From positions 1-64,000 of the forward strand of contig JADKAM010000005.1 of assembly GCA_016715365.1 (NCBI GenBank): 64,000 nucleotides of DNA, in the 5' to 3' direction. Origin of the DNA: Chitinophagaceae bacterium. Lineage in GTDB: Bacteria > Bacteroidota > Bacteroidia > Chitinophagales > Chitinophagaceae. Below, piece after piece: positions 16,801 to 25,293 of the stretch. The stretch's first letter is position 1. Every line of letters starts with the position of its first letter. The position numbers were made by a program, and so were the translations under genes. The notes under the pieces were generated by a model. It had not been told where the DNA came from and did no database searches. It saw only the letters and a program-made list of their open reading frames with translations.

Positions 16801-17508
16801 TCAGCCTTCACCAATCTTTTTCAATCCGGATAGATCATTGATCAAAATTTCTTTTTTTGATATGCTGATGATATTTTCTTTTTCAAACTGATTTAAGGTG
16901 GTGGTTACGGTTTGCCTTGATGAACCGATCAGTTTGGCAATATCATCATGCGTTAAAAATTTATCAATTGCAGCCGTATTATTAACCACCGCATTTTTAT
17001 CTTTTGCCAATTGCAACAGGAGTTGTGCCAGCCGGCTTTTTACATCTTTGTTTAAAATGTTTAACAACCGGTTTTCTACCTTACGCAGTTTATTGCCCAG
17101 ATGAAAACTAAAGGCAATGGCCATTTCGGGTTTGCGTTGAAGGATGCGTACAAAATCTTCCATGGTAAAGGCACAAAGGCTTACATCACTTTTGTAAGCC
17201 TGTGCAAATTCATCCTGGTCGTTGTTTTTTTCTAAAGTAAGCTGCCCGAAAACTTCGCCTTTCTGAATGATCTCTTTGATCACTTCATTGCCGGATTCAT
17301 CAATATAACCCAGTTTTATAAAACCATCTTTGGCAAAATAAAGTTTGTTGCGGTTTTGGTGCGGAAAGTAAATGTATTCTCCACTGGCTGCTTCTACATA
17401 ATTATGCACCAATGCAAGTTCTACATATTCTTCTTCGGTAATGTGCTGAAAAATATCAAACCCCCTTAAGAGTAGCAAAGTTGAATCACAGGAGTTTGAA
17501 TCATTCAC
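16801..17508 (-). CDS. Crp/Fnr family transcription regulator
   Basis: A 235-residue regulator with an N-terminal cyclic-nucleotide-binding-type domain (about residues 15-135: YIYFPHQNRNKLYFAKDGF, GEVFGQLTLE) and a C-terminal winged helix (about 165-225: LTHDDIAKLIGSSRQTVTTT, the recognition helix). The RXXS/T-rich cAMP pocket is not well conserved, so the ligand is unclear. It starts with GTG at 17508, five nt after the msrB stop; no ATG is available in frame. It is therefore likely co-transcribed with msrB. Confidence 0.9.
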   Translation of the reverse strand: MNDSNSCDSTLLLLRGFDIFQHITEEEYVELALVHNYVEAASGEYIYFPHQNRNKLYFAKDGFIKLGYIDESGNEVIKEIIQKGEVFGQLTLEKNNDQDEFAQAYKSDVSLCAFTMEDFVRILQRKPEMAIAFSFHLGNKLRKVENRLLNILNKDVKSRLAQLLLQLAKDKNAVVNNTAAIDKFLTHDDIAKLIGSSRQTVTTTLNQFEKENIISISKKEILINDLSGLKKIGEG

Positions 17509-17513
17509 GGTAT

Positions 17514-17972
17514 TTACTTTTTTTCAAAAATAAGGGAAGCTGAGTTCATACAATACCGCAGGCCTGTTGGTTTGGGCCCATCGTCAAATACATGGCCTAA
17601 GTGAGCACCGCAGCGGCTGCAGTTAACTTCAGTCCTTTCCATACCATAGCTGTTGTCAGTAATCTCTTCCACATTTGCTTTTTTAATGGCCTGCCAAAAG
17701 CTGGGCCAGCCGGTGCCGCTTTCAAATTTTGTTGCAGAGCTGAAGAGTTCCTGGCTGCAGCATACACATTTGTAAATTCCTTTTTGGTGATTATCCCAGT
17801 AAGTGCCGCTGAAAGCACGTTCTGTACCCTTTTGGCGGGTTACCTGGAATTGTACTGCTGTTAATTGTTTACGCCATTCGGCATCAGTTTTTGTAACTGC
17901 GTACTTTTTTGTTTGTGCATTTGCTGAAAATATGCAGCATAGTAAAATGGCAGATGTAATAAGATGTTTCAT
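17514..17972 (-). CDS. msrB: Peptide-methionine (R)-S-oxide reductase, exported
   Basis: Reduces methionine-R-sulfoxide in proteins. The 152-residue protein has a signal peptide (residues 1-19, FSANAQ), so it repairs envelope proteins. The MsrB core is complete: zinc-binding pairs in YKCVCC near 69-74 and NCSRCGAH near 117-124, FESGTGWPSFW near 84-94, HVFDDGPKPTGLRYCMNSASL with the catalytic cysteine in RYCMNS near 142. Linked at 5 nt to a Crp/Fnr-type regulator, which may control it. Confidence 0.95.
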   Translation of the reverse strand: MKHLITSAILLCCIFSANAQTKKYAVTKTDAEWRKQLTAVQFQVTRQKGTERAFSGTYWDNHQKGIYKCVCCSQELFSSATKFESGTGWPSFWQAIKKANVEEITDNSYGMERTEVNCSRCGAHLGHVFDDGPKPTGLRYCMNSASLIFEKK

Positions 17973-18063
17973 GTGTATGATTTGTAAAAGGTACGTATTT
18001 TGAACTTTTCAGGTTTCAAAATACCACTGCCTTTAACAAAAAATTGGAAATAAAGTTTAGCAC

Positions 18064-19095
18064 TTAATAAAATGCAGGGCATCTTACTTTGTTTACAGAC
18101 GAGTTTTCACTTTTAGTGAAACCTTTATAAGAAAGGGTTACTTCAAAAGAACCCCTGAGCTGCGAAGCGGTTTTTAGTTTACTGATATTAACATCATAAT
18201 TAAAACCTAAACCTATTTTATTGTAATCTATTTTAACAACAGGTATCAATGCATCTTTCTGGCGATAGAAAATACCACCGGTTAAAGCAATTTTCTGATC
18301 TTCATTATTGTTCAAAAAATCATGACTCAGCATGAGTCCTCCCTGAACCTGCCTGGCACCACCCTGCATAAAATAATCTGCATACAAAATGATTTTATTT
18401 ACTTCACTGAGTGATTTTGACAAGCCTGCATTAACTACATATTTTGGGTTTAAAACAATATCGTATTGTTTTTGAAAAGCCACTTTTGGTTTTAGTATGT
18501 GAAACATGGCCGCTCCCAGGTAAAACCTGGTATCTGTACCTGCAACAGTACTGAAAGTAAGCCCGGCAGTAAGATCCCAATAAGTAGAACCTGTATTTGT
18601 AAAAACCTGCTTGGTGGGGTTTGTTGAACTGTAAGATCCGTTAACAAACTGGTCGTCAAAAGTTAATTTTGATGGATCAAAACGCTGCATTACAGGACCG
18701 CCCATAATGCCGGCAGAGAGGTAGGTGTCTTTTTCACTGTTAAGCGACTTATGAAAATTAAGTACCGGAAAAACCTGTGTACGGCTGAGTTTTGAATCTC
18801 CGGCAATATCATTGGTGGTTTGCAGGCCAATGGTAAAAAAATCATTTGAATTTTGCCTGGTAGATTTTTTGTATTCCAGTCCGAGTGCAAAAGTGCGGTA
18901 TGGTGTTGTTACGCTTTGCCACTGATTTCTGTAGGCAGAAGTAATGGCATAGTCACCCGAAAAAATGCCGGCCAATGCAGGGTTCCGCAGGAGTGGCAGT
19001 TCGTAAAACTGCGAAAAATTAATATCCTGGCAGGCAGCTTTTTCTGCGTAGTTAAGCAGAAAAAAAATGAGGAGGTATTTTATTTGTGTTTTCAA
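18064..19095 (-). CDS. PorP/SprF family type IX secretion membrane protein
   Basis: A 343-residue outer-membrane barrel of the PorP/SprF family. The opening DINFSQFYELPLLRNPALAG followed by AYRNQWQSV near residues 23-60 is the family signature; the signal peptide is residues 1-22 (EKAACQ). SprF-like proteins help secrete or anchor a partner adhesin delivered by type IX secretion, and the gene lies 9 nt downstream of such a protein, as in sprB-sprF pairs. Translation appears to start at a TTG (19095); there is no ATG between the adhesin stop and the signal peptide. Several closely similar copies usually occur per genome, each with its own adhesin. Confidence 0.93.
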   Translation of the reverse strand: MKTQIKYLLIFFLLNYAEKAACQDINFSQFYELPLLRNPALAGIFSGDYAITSAYRNQWQSVTTPYRTFALGLEYKKSTRQNSNDFFTIGLQTTNDIAGDSKLSRTQVFPVLNFHKSLNSEKDTYLSAGIMGGPVMQRFDPSKLTFDDQFVNGSYSSTNPTKQVFTNTGSTYWDLTAGLTFSTVAGTDTRFYLGAAMFHILKPKVAFQKQYDIVLNPKYVVNAGLSKSLSEVNKIILYADYFMQGGARQVQGGLMLSHDFLNNNEDQKIALTGGIFYRQKDALIPVVKIDYNKIGLGFNYDVNISKLKTASQLRGSFEVTLSYKGFTKSENSSVNKVRCPAFY

Positions 19096-19104
19096 TGCAG
19101 TAGA

Positions 19105-22100
19105 TTATTTCAATAATGTTGTGTTGCCTTTATAAGTGTATTTAATTCCATTGTCACAAACCACTTCGGCAGTATAAACAAATACGTCGGGGGTTGCCAA
19201 AACCCCTCTTACTTTACCATCCCATCCAAATTGTTTGTCGTTGGGATTGAAATTTGATTTTTGAAAAACCAGTTCGCCCCAGCGGTTAAAAATGCGGAAA
19301 TTTGTTACAAAAATCCCCTTGCCTCTAACCATCAGTACATCATTTAATCCATCTCCATCAGGTGTAAAGGCATTGGGTACAAATACCTGTGAGTTTCTGC
19401 AAAATGTTGAAATAGTAATATTGTCCCTGGCTACACAACCATAAATATTGGTTACAACAACATTATAGGTTATGTCGTTGGTAACTGTTAATACCGGCGA
19501 AGGGCAGTTTGTGCAACTAAGTCCGGTTGCCGGGGTCCATACCCAGTTGGCTATTGGCCCGTTTTGAATGACAGCATTCAAATTGGTTACAGTACCTGTT
19601 GATAAAGTAAGATCGGCACCAAGCTCTACTGTTGGCACCGGATCAACTCTTACTATAACTGTTTTTGGTAAACCGGTACATCCTTTAGCAGATGGAGTAA
19701 CTATAATGGTGGCACTGGCAGGAGTTGAACCAGTATTAATTCCGGTAAATGCCGGGATATTGCCTGTGCCCGATGATGCCAGGCCAATGGATGGGTTGTT
19801 GTTTGTCCAGTTGAAACTGGTTCCGGTAACATTGCCCGAAAAATTTATTGCATTTGCAGCAAACCCGTTACAAATTCTTTGATCAACTGGTCTCACCACA
19901 TTAGGTGTTGGGTTTACCGTTATTGTAAAACTTCTTGAAATGCTTACACAACTATTTGCAGATGGTATTACGGTGATCGTTGCAGTTATCGGGGCATTGG
20001 TTGTATTTGTTGCAGTAAATGATGGGATATCCCCGGTGCCGCTGGCAGCCAGTCCAATTGAAATGTTATCATTTGTCCAGCTGAAACTGCTGCCGCTTAC
20101 ATTGCCGGTAAAATTTACCGTGTTGGTTGTTGCATTATTACATAAAACCTGGTTAGCCGGTTGCACCACGTTTGGCGTTGGGTTAACTGTGATTGTAAAA
20201 CTTTGCACTGTTCCCGTACATCCATTTGCCGATGGCGAAATAGTTATGGTGGCAGTTACCGGTGCATTGGTTAAGTTAATTGCTGTAAACGATGGTATAT
20301 CTCCGGAGCCACCTGCTGCCAAACCAATAGCAGTATTATTATTTGTCCAGTTAAAACCAGTTCCGCTAACAGCGCCGGTAAAATTTATGGCATTGGTTGC
20401 TGTGGCATTACATAAAATCTGACTAGCCGGTTGCACCACATTTGGTGTTGGGTTTACAATAATTGTAAAACTTTGTGCAGCCCCAGGGCAACCGTATGCT
20501 GTTGGAGTAACAGTTATGGTTGCTGTTACCGGTGCATTGGTTGTATTAATGGCCGTAAATGCCGGTATATTTCCGGTACCGCCTGCCGCCAAACCAATTG
20601 ATGTGTTATTATTCGTCCAGTTAAAAACAGTGTTGCTCACATTGCCGCTAAAATTTACAGCATTGGTTGCAGATCCATTACACAAATTTTGGTTGACCGG
20701 TTGAGTAACATCAGGTGTTGGAGTTACAGTAATGGTAAAACTCTGTGCAGGCCCCTGGCATCCATTTGCAAATGGTGCTACCGAAATGATTGCTATCACT
20801 GGTGCATTGGTTGTATTCAATGCAGTGAAAGATGGAATATTTCCGGTACCACTTCCTGCCAAACCAATGGAAGGATTATTATTACTCCAGGTAAAATTAG
20901 TGCCGCTAACTGCGCCGGTAAAATTTATTGCATTGGTTGCTGCTCCATTACATACAGTCTGGCTGGCCGGCACAGCTATATTAGGCGTTGGGTTGACAGT
21001 TATTGTAAAACTTTGGGCTGCACCCGGGCAACCATTTGCCAGCGGTGTAACAGTTATAGTTGCTGTTACCGCAACATTGGATACATTGGTTGCCAAAAAG
21101 GATGGTATATCTCCGGTTCCACTTGCTGCCAAACCAATGGTGGTGTTATCATTTGTCCAGCCGAAGCTGGTTCCGCTTACAGAACCGGTAAAATTCACAG
21201 TACCTGTTGCTGCATTATTACACAAAACCTGGTTAGCTGGTTGTACTACATTGGGCGTTGGGTTTACTGTAATTATAAAACTTTGTGAAGGGCCCGGACA
21301 GCCATTAGCCAGGGGCGTAACAGTGATTGTTGCCATTACCGGTGCATTGGTTGAATTTGTTGCAGTAAATGATGGGATATTTCCATTACCACTTGCTGCC
21401 AAACCAATGGAGGTATTATTATTTGTCCAGCTGAACCCGGTTCCACTAACTGCGCCTGAAAAATTTATTGCATTGGTTGTAGCATTGTTACATAAAGATT
21501 GGTTAGCCGGTTGTACTACATTGGGTGTTGGGTTAACAGCAATTGTAAAACTTTGTAAAGTACCCGGACATCCATAAGCAATTGGTAATACATTTATGAT
21601 GGCTGTAGCCGTGGCATTGGTTGTATTTATTGCAGTAAATGAAGGGATATCACCGGTTCCACTCACCGCCAAACCAATGGAGGTATTATTGTTAGTCCAG
21701 ATAAAACTGGTTGCAGCAACTGAGCCTGTAAAATTTACAGCATTGGTTGGTGCTGCATTACATAAAAGCTGGTTAGCCGGTTGTACCACATTGGGTGTTG
21801 GGTTTACAGTAATTGTAAAGAACGTTGCATTACCCGGGCAGCCATTAGCAGTTGGTGTTACTGTAATAAATCCTGTTGCCGGTAAAATTCCGGTATTAAC
21901 ACCGGTGAAAGACGGTATATTTCCATTACCACTTGCAGCCAGGCCTATTGAGGTATTATCATTAGTCCAGCTGAAACCGGTGCCACTTACTGAACCTGAA
22001 AAATTTATTGCACCAATAGTTGCGTTACCGCAAACAGTTATATTGCCTGGCTGATCCACATTGGGCGTTGGGTTTACAGTAATTGTAAAACTTTGTAAAG

Positions 22101-24861
22101 CACCCGGGCAGCCATACGCTATAGGCAAAACATTTATATTGGCAGTAGTGGGAGCATTGGTTGTATTAATTGCAGTAAACGATGGGATATCCCCATTACC
22201 ACTTGCCGCCAAACCAATGGAGGTATTATTATTAGTCCAGATAAAACTGGTTGCTGCAACGGCACCCGTAAAATTTATCGCATTGGTGGGTGCAGTATTA
22301 CATATAGCCTGGTTAGCCGGTTGGGCCACATTGGGTGTTGGGTTTACCGTAATTGTAAAGAATCTTGCACTACCCGGGCAACCGTTTGCGATTGGTGTTA
22401 CTGTAATGAAACCAGTTGCCGGTAAAACGCCGGTATTAACTCCGGTAAAAGATGGAATATTTCCTGAGCCGCTTGCCGCCAAACCAATTGAAGTATTATC
22501 ATTGGTCCAGTTAAAACCTGTACCGCTTACAGTACCTGAAAAATTTATAACACCAACAGTTCCATTGTTACAAACTGTTTGGTTTGACGGCTGTACTACA
22601 TTTGGAGTTGGTTTTACCGTAATCGTAAATGTTCGGGCAGTACCCGGACAAATTCCATCAGCCGGAGTTACCGTAATAGTAGCTATAGCATTAACACTGC
22701 CGTTATTAACAGCGGTAAAAGCCGGAATATCGCCACTTCCACTTGCAGCAAGGCCAATAGAAGGGTTATTATTTGTCCAGCTAAAAGTAGTACCACTTAC
22801 TGTACCTGTAAATGCTATCGCATTTGTTGTTGCTCCGCTACACAATAGCTGGTTTGCCGGTTGGGTTACATTGGGTATTGGGTTTACAGTTATTGAAAAT
22901 GTTTCGGGTGTTCCTGTACAGGTCAAATGTGTAGGTGTAACAGTAATAATTGCTGTTACCGGCGTATTACCTGTATTGATTGCTGTAAATGCGCCAATGT
23001 TTCCTGTGCCACTTGCTGCTAAACCAATAGAAGGGTTATCATTGGTCCAATTAAAAACTGTACCAGGTGGCGTTCCGGTAAAGGTTATTGCGCTGGTTCT
23101 AATACCGTTGCACAAAGCCTGGTTTGCCGGTTTCACTATTGTAGGAATGGGGTATATCGTAATTAACTTAATGGCATTTCCAAAACATCCGCCCGGCATT
23201 GTTACATTAAACGTTACGTTATAATTGCCGGGTATTGTATAAGTATGAGTTACTGTGTCTCCGGTGGCTGTTGAACCATCCCCAAAATCCCAAAAAGTGT
23301 TTAACGAAGGCAGGTTTCTGTTATAAAAAGTAAATGTTTGCGGGGCGCATCCATTTGCAGCAGACATATCAAACTCAGCATCAAAGTCGCCATTAATATT
23401 TATCATTAATGTATCCTGGCAGCCAAAGTTGCTAAATGGTATCATTTCAACCCAAATAACCGTATTGATTGCCGGGCCGGGATTCATATTTAATTGCTGG
23501 CCGGTTCCCAGTAAGGTTGTAAAATCAAAGTTCCACCAGTTATAAAATTCAAAACCCGGCGGTGCTGTTAAAGTAGTTGCATTTGGAGGGGTACAGTCAT
23601 AATGCACTTCAACAGGACTACCACAAGTACTTTGTACATCAATATAAGCATAACCCCAATGACCTCTTCTTACACAGTCTGCATTCGTAAATTCAAGGTA
23701 CAATGTTTGACCGCCATAGCCTCTTAAGCTGTAAAATACAGAAGCCCATGATTTAAACATGACGGTGGTATCTACTGTAGATCTGATAAATCCCGGCAGG
23801 CCGGATGTAGAAATATATTCAAATGATGCACAATCAATAGAAGTATTGGTTGCAGAATCAATTAACCTGGATATGAATCTTGGTTGTGTCCAGATGGTGT
23901 GTCCGGGGTCTTCAAAAACCACCGCATAATCATATTTGATGGAGAAATTAGTGTCATTTAGCGGAACGTGTATTGTGTAACTGATCCGCTCTGCTTCAGC
24001 ACCAACAATCGTATTACCAAGCTTTACCGCAAAGTTGCTGCCATCGGGAGGATTGATCGGGAACAATCCAAAAGGATCGATCGCAGAAGGCATTACTCTT
24101 GGATAAACAGTATGCCTGCCCGGGATTGGTGCAGATGGAGTTACAGTTATTACGTTTGTAGTTCCAACAGAATCAACGCTGCCGGCAAAACAATTCCAGT
24201 TGGTGAAATCTCCAAATTCAAAACCTAAATTATCGGGGCAGGGTGCTGCAAGATTATTTGAATTTGGCTGCCAGGAAATTGAGTTACCGGCTTTGGCATT
24301 CAATCCATTCCAAATTATCCTGCCATCCGGGTATAACATCCCTTCCTTGTTTTCTTTGGTCACTTTTGCTATGCCGTTTTTAAAACCATAGCAAACGGTT
24401 ATATCCAGTTGTTTAATTATTGCACCTTTATTATTGATCAGCCACCATTTTTTATTTCCAAATGCAACCGTAACAGTTGGCTGCACAAAATCAAAAACAA
24501 TGTTGTAACTGAAGGGGATCATTGCTTTTCCCGTTGCGTCAATAAAACCCCACAAATCATCTTTTTGAACAGCACAGCGGTTATTTAAAAAATTTCTTGC
24601 GCCAGCAAATTCAACAGGTGCAATCAGTTTTCCGCCGGTATGTACAAATGAAAATTTATTATTTCGCAGCACTCTTGCAAAACCATTTACAAAAGATTCA
24701 GCCTCATCCCACAATTCACCATCTACGGGAACACGGGTTTTAGGGTTCACAAACTGGAATTTGGAACCGGAGCTTTTTATAGCAATAACAGATTCAGCTG
24801 GCTTTTGGGCAGCAATTACTGAAGAGAAAAATAAAAAAACAATAGATAAAATTATTCGCAT
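19105..24861 (-). CDS. Giant type IX-secreted adhesin with WG, PKD and 13 PKD-like repeats
   Basis: A 1918-residue surface protein. In order: signal peptide (1-18); WG-type repeats (about 30-180, for example KDDLWGFIDATGKAMIPFSY); a beta-sandwich segment with conserved Cys (about 205-415, CPDNLGFEFGDFTNW); a PKD domain (about 495-570, FWDFGDGSTATGD); thirteen 90-residue repeats (about 572-1741) each with the pattern QPANQ..C, FSWTNNN.SIGLA and GCPG..QSFTITVNP; a further beta domain with CTNC; and a C-terminal gliding-motility domain (CHU_C type: FVPNAFTPDGDGLNDVLM, FNRWGELVFQ, GWDGKVRG) that serves as the type IX secretion signal. It is expected to be exported by type IX secretion with the help of the SprF-like protein encoded 9 nt downstream, and to act in adhesion or gliding. 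N-terminal WG repeats on such an adhesin are uncommon to my knowledge. Confidence 0.93.
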   Translation of the reverse strand: MRIILSIVFLFFSSVIAAQKPAESVIAIKSSGSKFQFVNPKTRVPVDGELWDEAESFVNGFARVLRNNKFSFVHTGGKLIAPVEFAGARNFLNNRCAVQKDDLWGFIDATGKAMIPFSYNIVFDFVQPTVTVAFGNKKWWLINNKGAIIKQLDITVCYGFKNGIAKVTKENKEGMLYPDGRIIWNGLNAKAGNSISWQPNSNNLAAPCPDNLGFEFGDFTNWNCFAGSVDSVGTTNVITVTPSAPIPGRHTVYPRVMPSAIDPFGLFPINPPDGSNFAVKLGNTIVGAEAERISYTIHVPLNDTNFSIKYDYAVVFEDPGHTIWTQPRFISRLIDSATNTSIDCASFEYISTSGLPGFIRSTVDTTVMFKSWASVFYSLRGYGGQTLYLEFTNADCVRRGHWGYAYIDVQSTCGSPVEVHYDCTPPNATTLTAPPGFEFYNWWNFDFTTLLGTGQQLNMNPGPAINTVIWVEMIPFSNFGCQDTLMININGDFDAEFDMSAANGCAPQTFTFYNRNLPSLNTFWDFGDGSTATGDTVTHTYTIPGNYNVTFNVTMPGGCFGNAIKLITIYPIPTIVKPANQALCNGIRTSAITFTGTPPGTVFNWTNDNPSIGLAASGTGNIGAFTAINTGNTPVTAIITVTPTHLTCTGTPETFSITVNPIPNVTQPANQLLCSGATTNAIAFTGTVSGTTFSWTNNNPSIGLAASGSGDIPAFTAVNNGSVNAIATITVTPADGICPGTARTFTITVKPTPNVVQPSNQTVCNNGTVGVINFSGTVSGTGFNWTNDNTSIGLAASGSGNIPSFTGVNTGVLPATGFITVTPIANGCPGSARFFTITVNPTPNVAQPANQAICNTAPTNAINFTGAVAATSFIWTNNNTSIGLAASGNGDIPSFTAINTTNAPTTANINVLPIAYGCPGALQSFTITVNPTPNVDQPGNITVCGNATIGAINFSGSVSGTGFSWTNDNTSIGLAASGNGNIPSFTGVNTGILPATGFITVTPTANGCPGNATFFTITVNPTPNVVQPANQLLCNAAPTNAVNFTGSVAATSFIWTNNNTSIGLAVSGTGDIPSFTAINTTNATATAIINVLPIAYGCPGTLQSFTIAVNPTPNVVQPANQSLCNNATTNAINFSGAVSGTGFSWTNNNTSIGLAASGNGNIPSFTATNSTNAPVMATITVTPLANGCPGPSQSFIITVNPTPNVVQPANQVLCNNAATGTVNFTGSVSGTSFGWTNDNTTIGLAASGTGDIPSFLATNVSNVAVTATITVTPLANGCPGAAQSFTITVNPTPNIAVPASQTVCNGAATNAINFTGAVSGTNFTWSNNNPSIGLAGSGTGNIPSFTALNTTNAPVIAIISVAPFANGCQGPAQSFTITVTPTPDVTQPVNQNLCNGSATNAVNFSGNVSNTVFNWTNNNTSIGLAAGGTGNIPAFTAINTTNAPVTATITVTPTAYGCPGAAQSFTIIVNPTPNVVQPASQILCNATATNAINFTGAVSGTGFNWTNNNTAIGLAAGGSGDIPSFTAINLTNAPVTATITISPSANGCTGTVQSFTITVNPTPNVVQPANQVLCNNATTNTVNFTGNVSGSSFSWTNDNISIGLAASGTGDIPSFTATNTTNAPITATITVIPSANSCVSISRSFTITVNPTPNVVRPVDQRICNGFAANAINFSGNVTGTSFNWTNNNPSIGLASSGTGNIPAFTGINTGSTPASATIIVTPSAKGCTGLPKTVIVRVDPVPTVELGADLTLSTGTVTNLNAVIQNGPIANWVWTPATGLSCTNCPSPVLTVTNDITYNVVVTNIYGCVARDNITISTFCRNSQVFVPNAFTPDGDGLNDVLMVRGKGIFVTNFRIFNRWGELVFQKSNFNPNDKQFGWDGKVRGVLATPDVFVYTAEVVCDNGIKYTYKGNTTLLK
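19639..23148 (-). repeat. Thirteen tandem 270-bp units inside the adhesin gene
   Basis: Thirteen in-frame units of exactly 90 codons, without a single insertion or deletion between unit starts (checked by reading the protein in blocks of ten). Units 3-4 and 5-6 form a recognisable two-unit duplication: 3 resembles 5 and 4 resembles 6 more than their neighbours (about 84% identical by eye). Units 1, 2 and 13 are the most diverged. Confidence 0.92.
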
Positions 24862-25131
24862 TCGGCGTTGAATTGGTAATTGGATTTTTCAATGCAGTTT
24901 GGGTTAATTTTATGAGGGTAATGCAATAACGGCTAAAAATGGATTCATAGTATACTGGTTATCGATTTTATTTTTATTCGGGAATCTGATATAAAAAAAA
25001 TCAGGAAAGTCAGCACACCAGCCGGTAATCAGGTATTAATAAAAGTAGTAAATTAATTATAACAGGAAAGGTGAGTAGTAATGAATAAAAAGCCGTGCTT
25101 AAGTGTTATTTTTACAATCTAATGTAAGAAC

Positions 25132-25293
25132 ATGAGTGTACTTAATCAAATTGCCCAATATTTATACCTGAAGAAGAAAGACCCCGATGCCCCTAAATCA
25201 AAATGGGTTGGTTATATGCATGGTATCAACAGGTTGTCTATCTTATTATTTCTGCTGGCCATGATTATTCTGGCTATTAAATTACTGCGGTAA
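25132..25293 (+). CDS. DUF6728 family small membrane protein
   Basis: A 53-residue protein not long enough for usual open-frame lists. It begins MSVLNQIAQYLYLKKKDPDA, continues with KWVGYMHGINRLSI and ends in one membrane helix (about residues 34-52, LLFLLAMIILAIKLL). The pattern (amphipathic start, KKKDPDAP motif, single C-terminal helix) is that of the Bacteroidota DUF6728 proteins, whose function is unknown. The last 12 nt overlap the end of lpxB on the other strand. The 270 nt upstream (24862-25131) carries no other gene; it must hold the promoters of this gene and, on the other strand, of the adhesin. Confidence 0.78.
   Translation: MSVLNQIAQYLYLKKKDPDAPKSKWVGYMHGINRLSILLFLLAMIILAIKLLR

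Noticed and set aside
19639..23148. CRISPR-like periodicity
   Set aside because: The 270-bp units are in-frame protein repeats without short direct repeats and unique spacers.
19568..23224. Long plus-strand open frames (up to 387 codons) across the adhesin repeats
   Set aside because: They repeat with the same 270-bp period and are antisense shadows of the minus-strand repeat codons; the minus-strand protein has clear domains.
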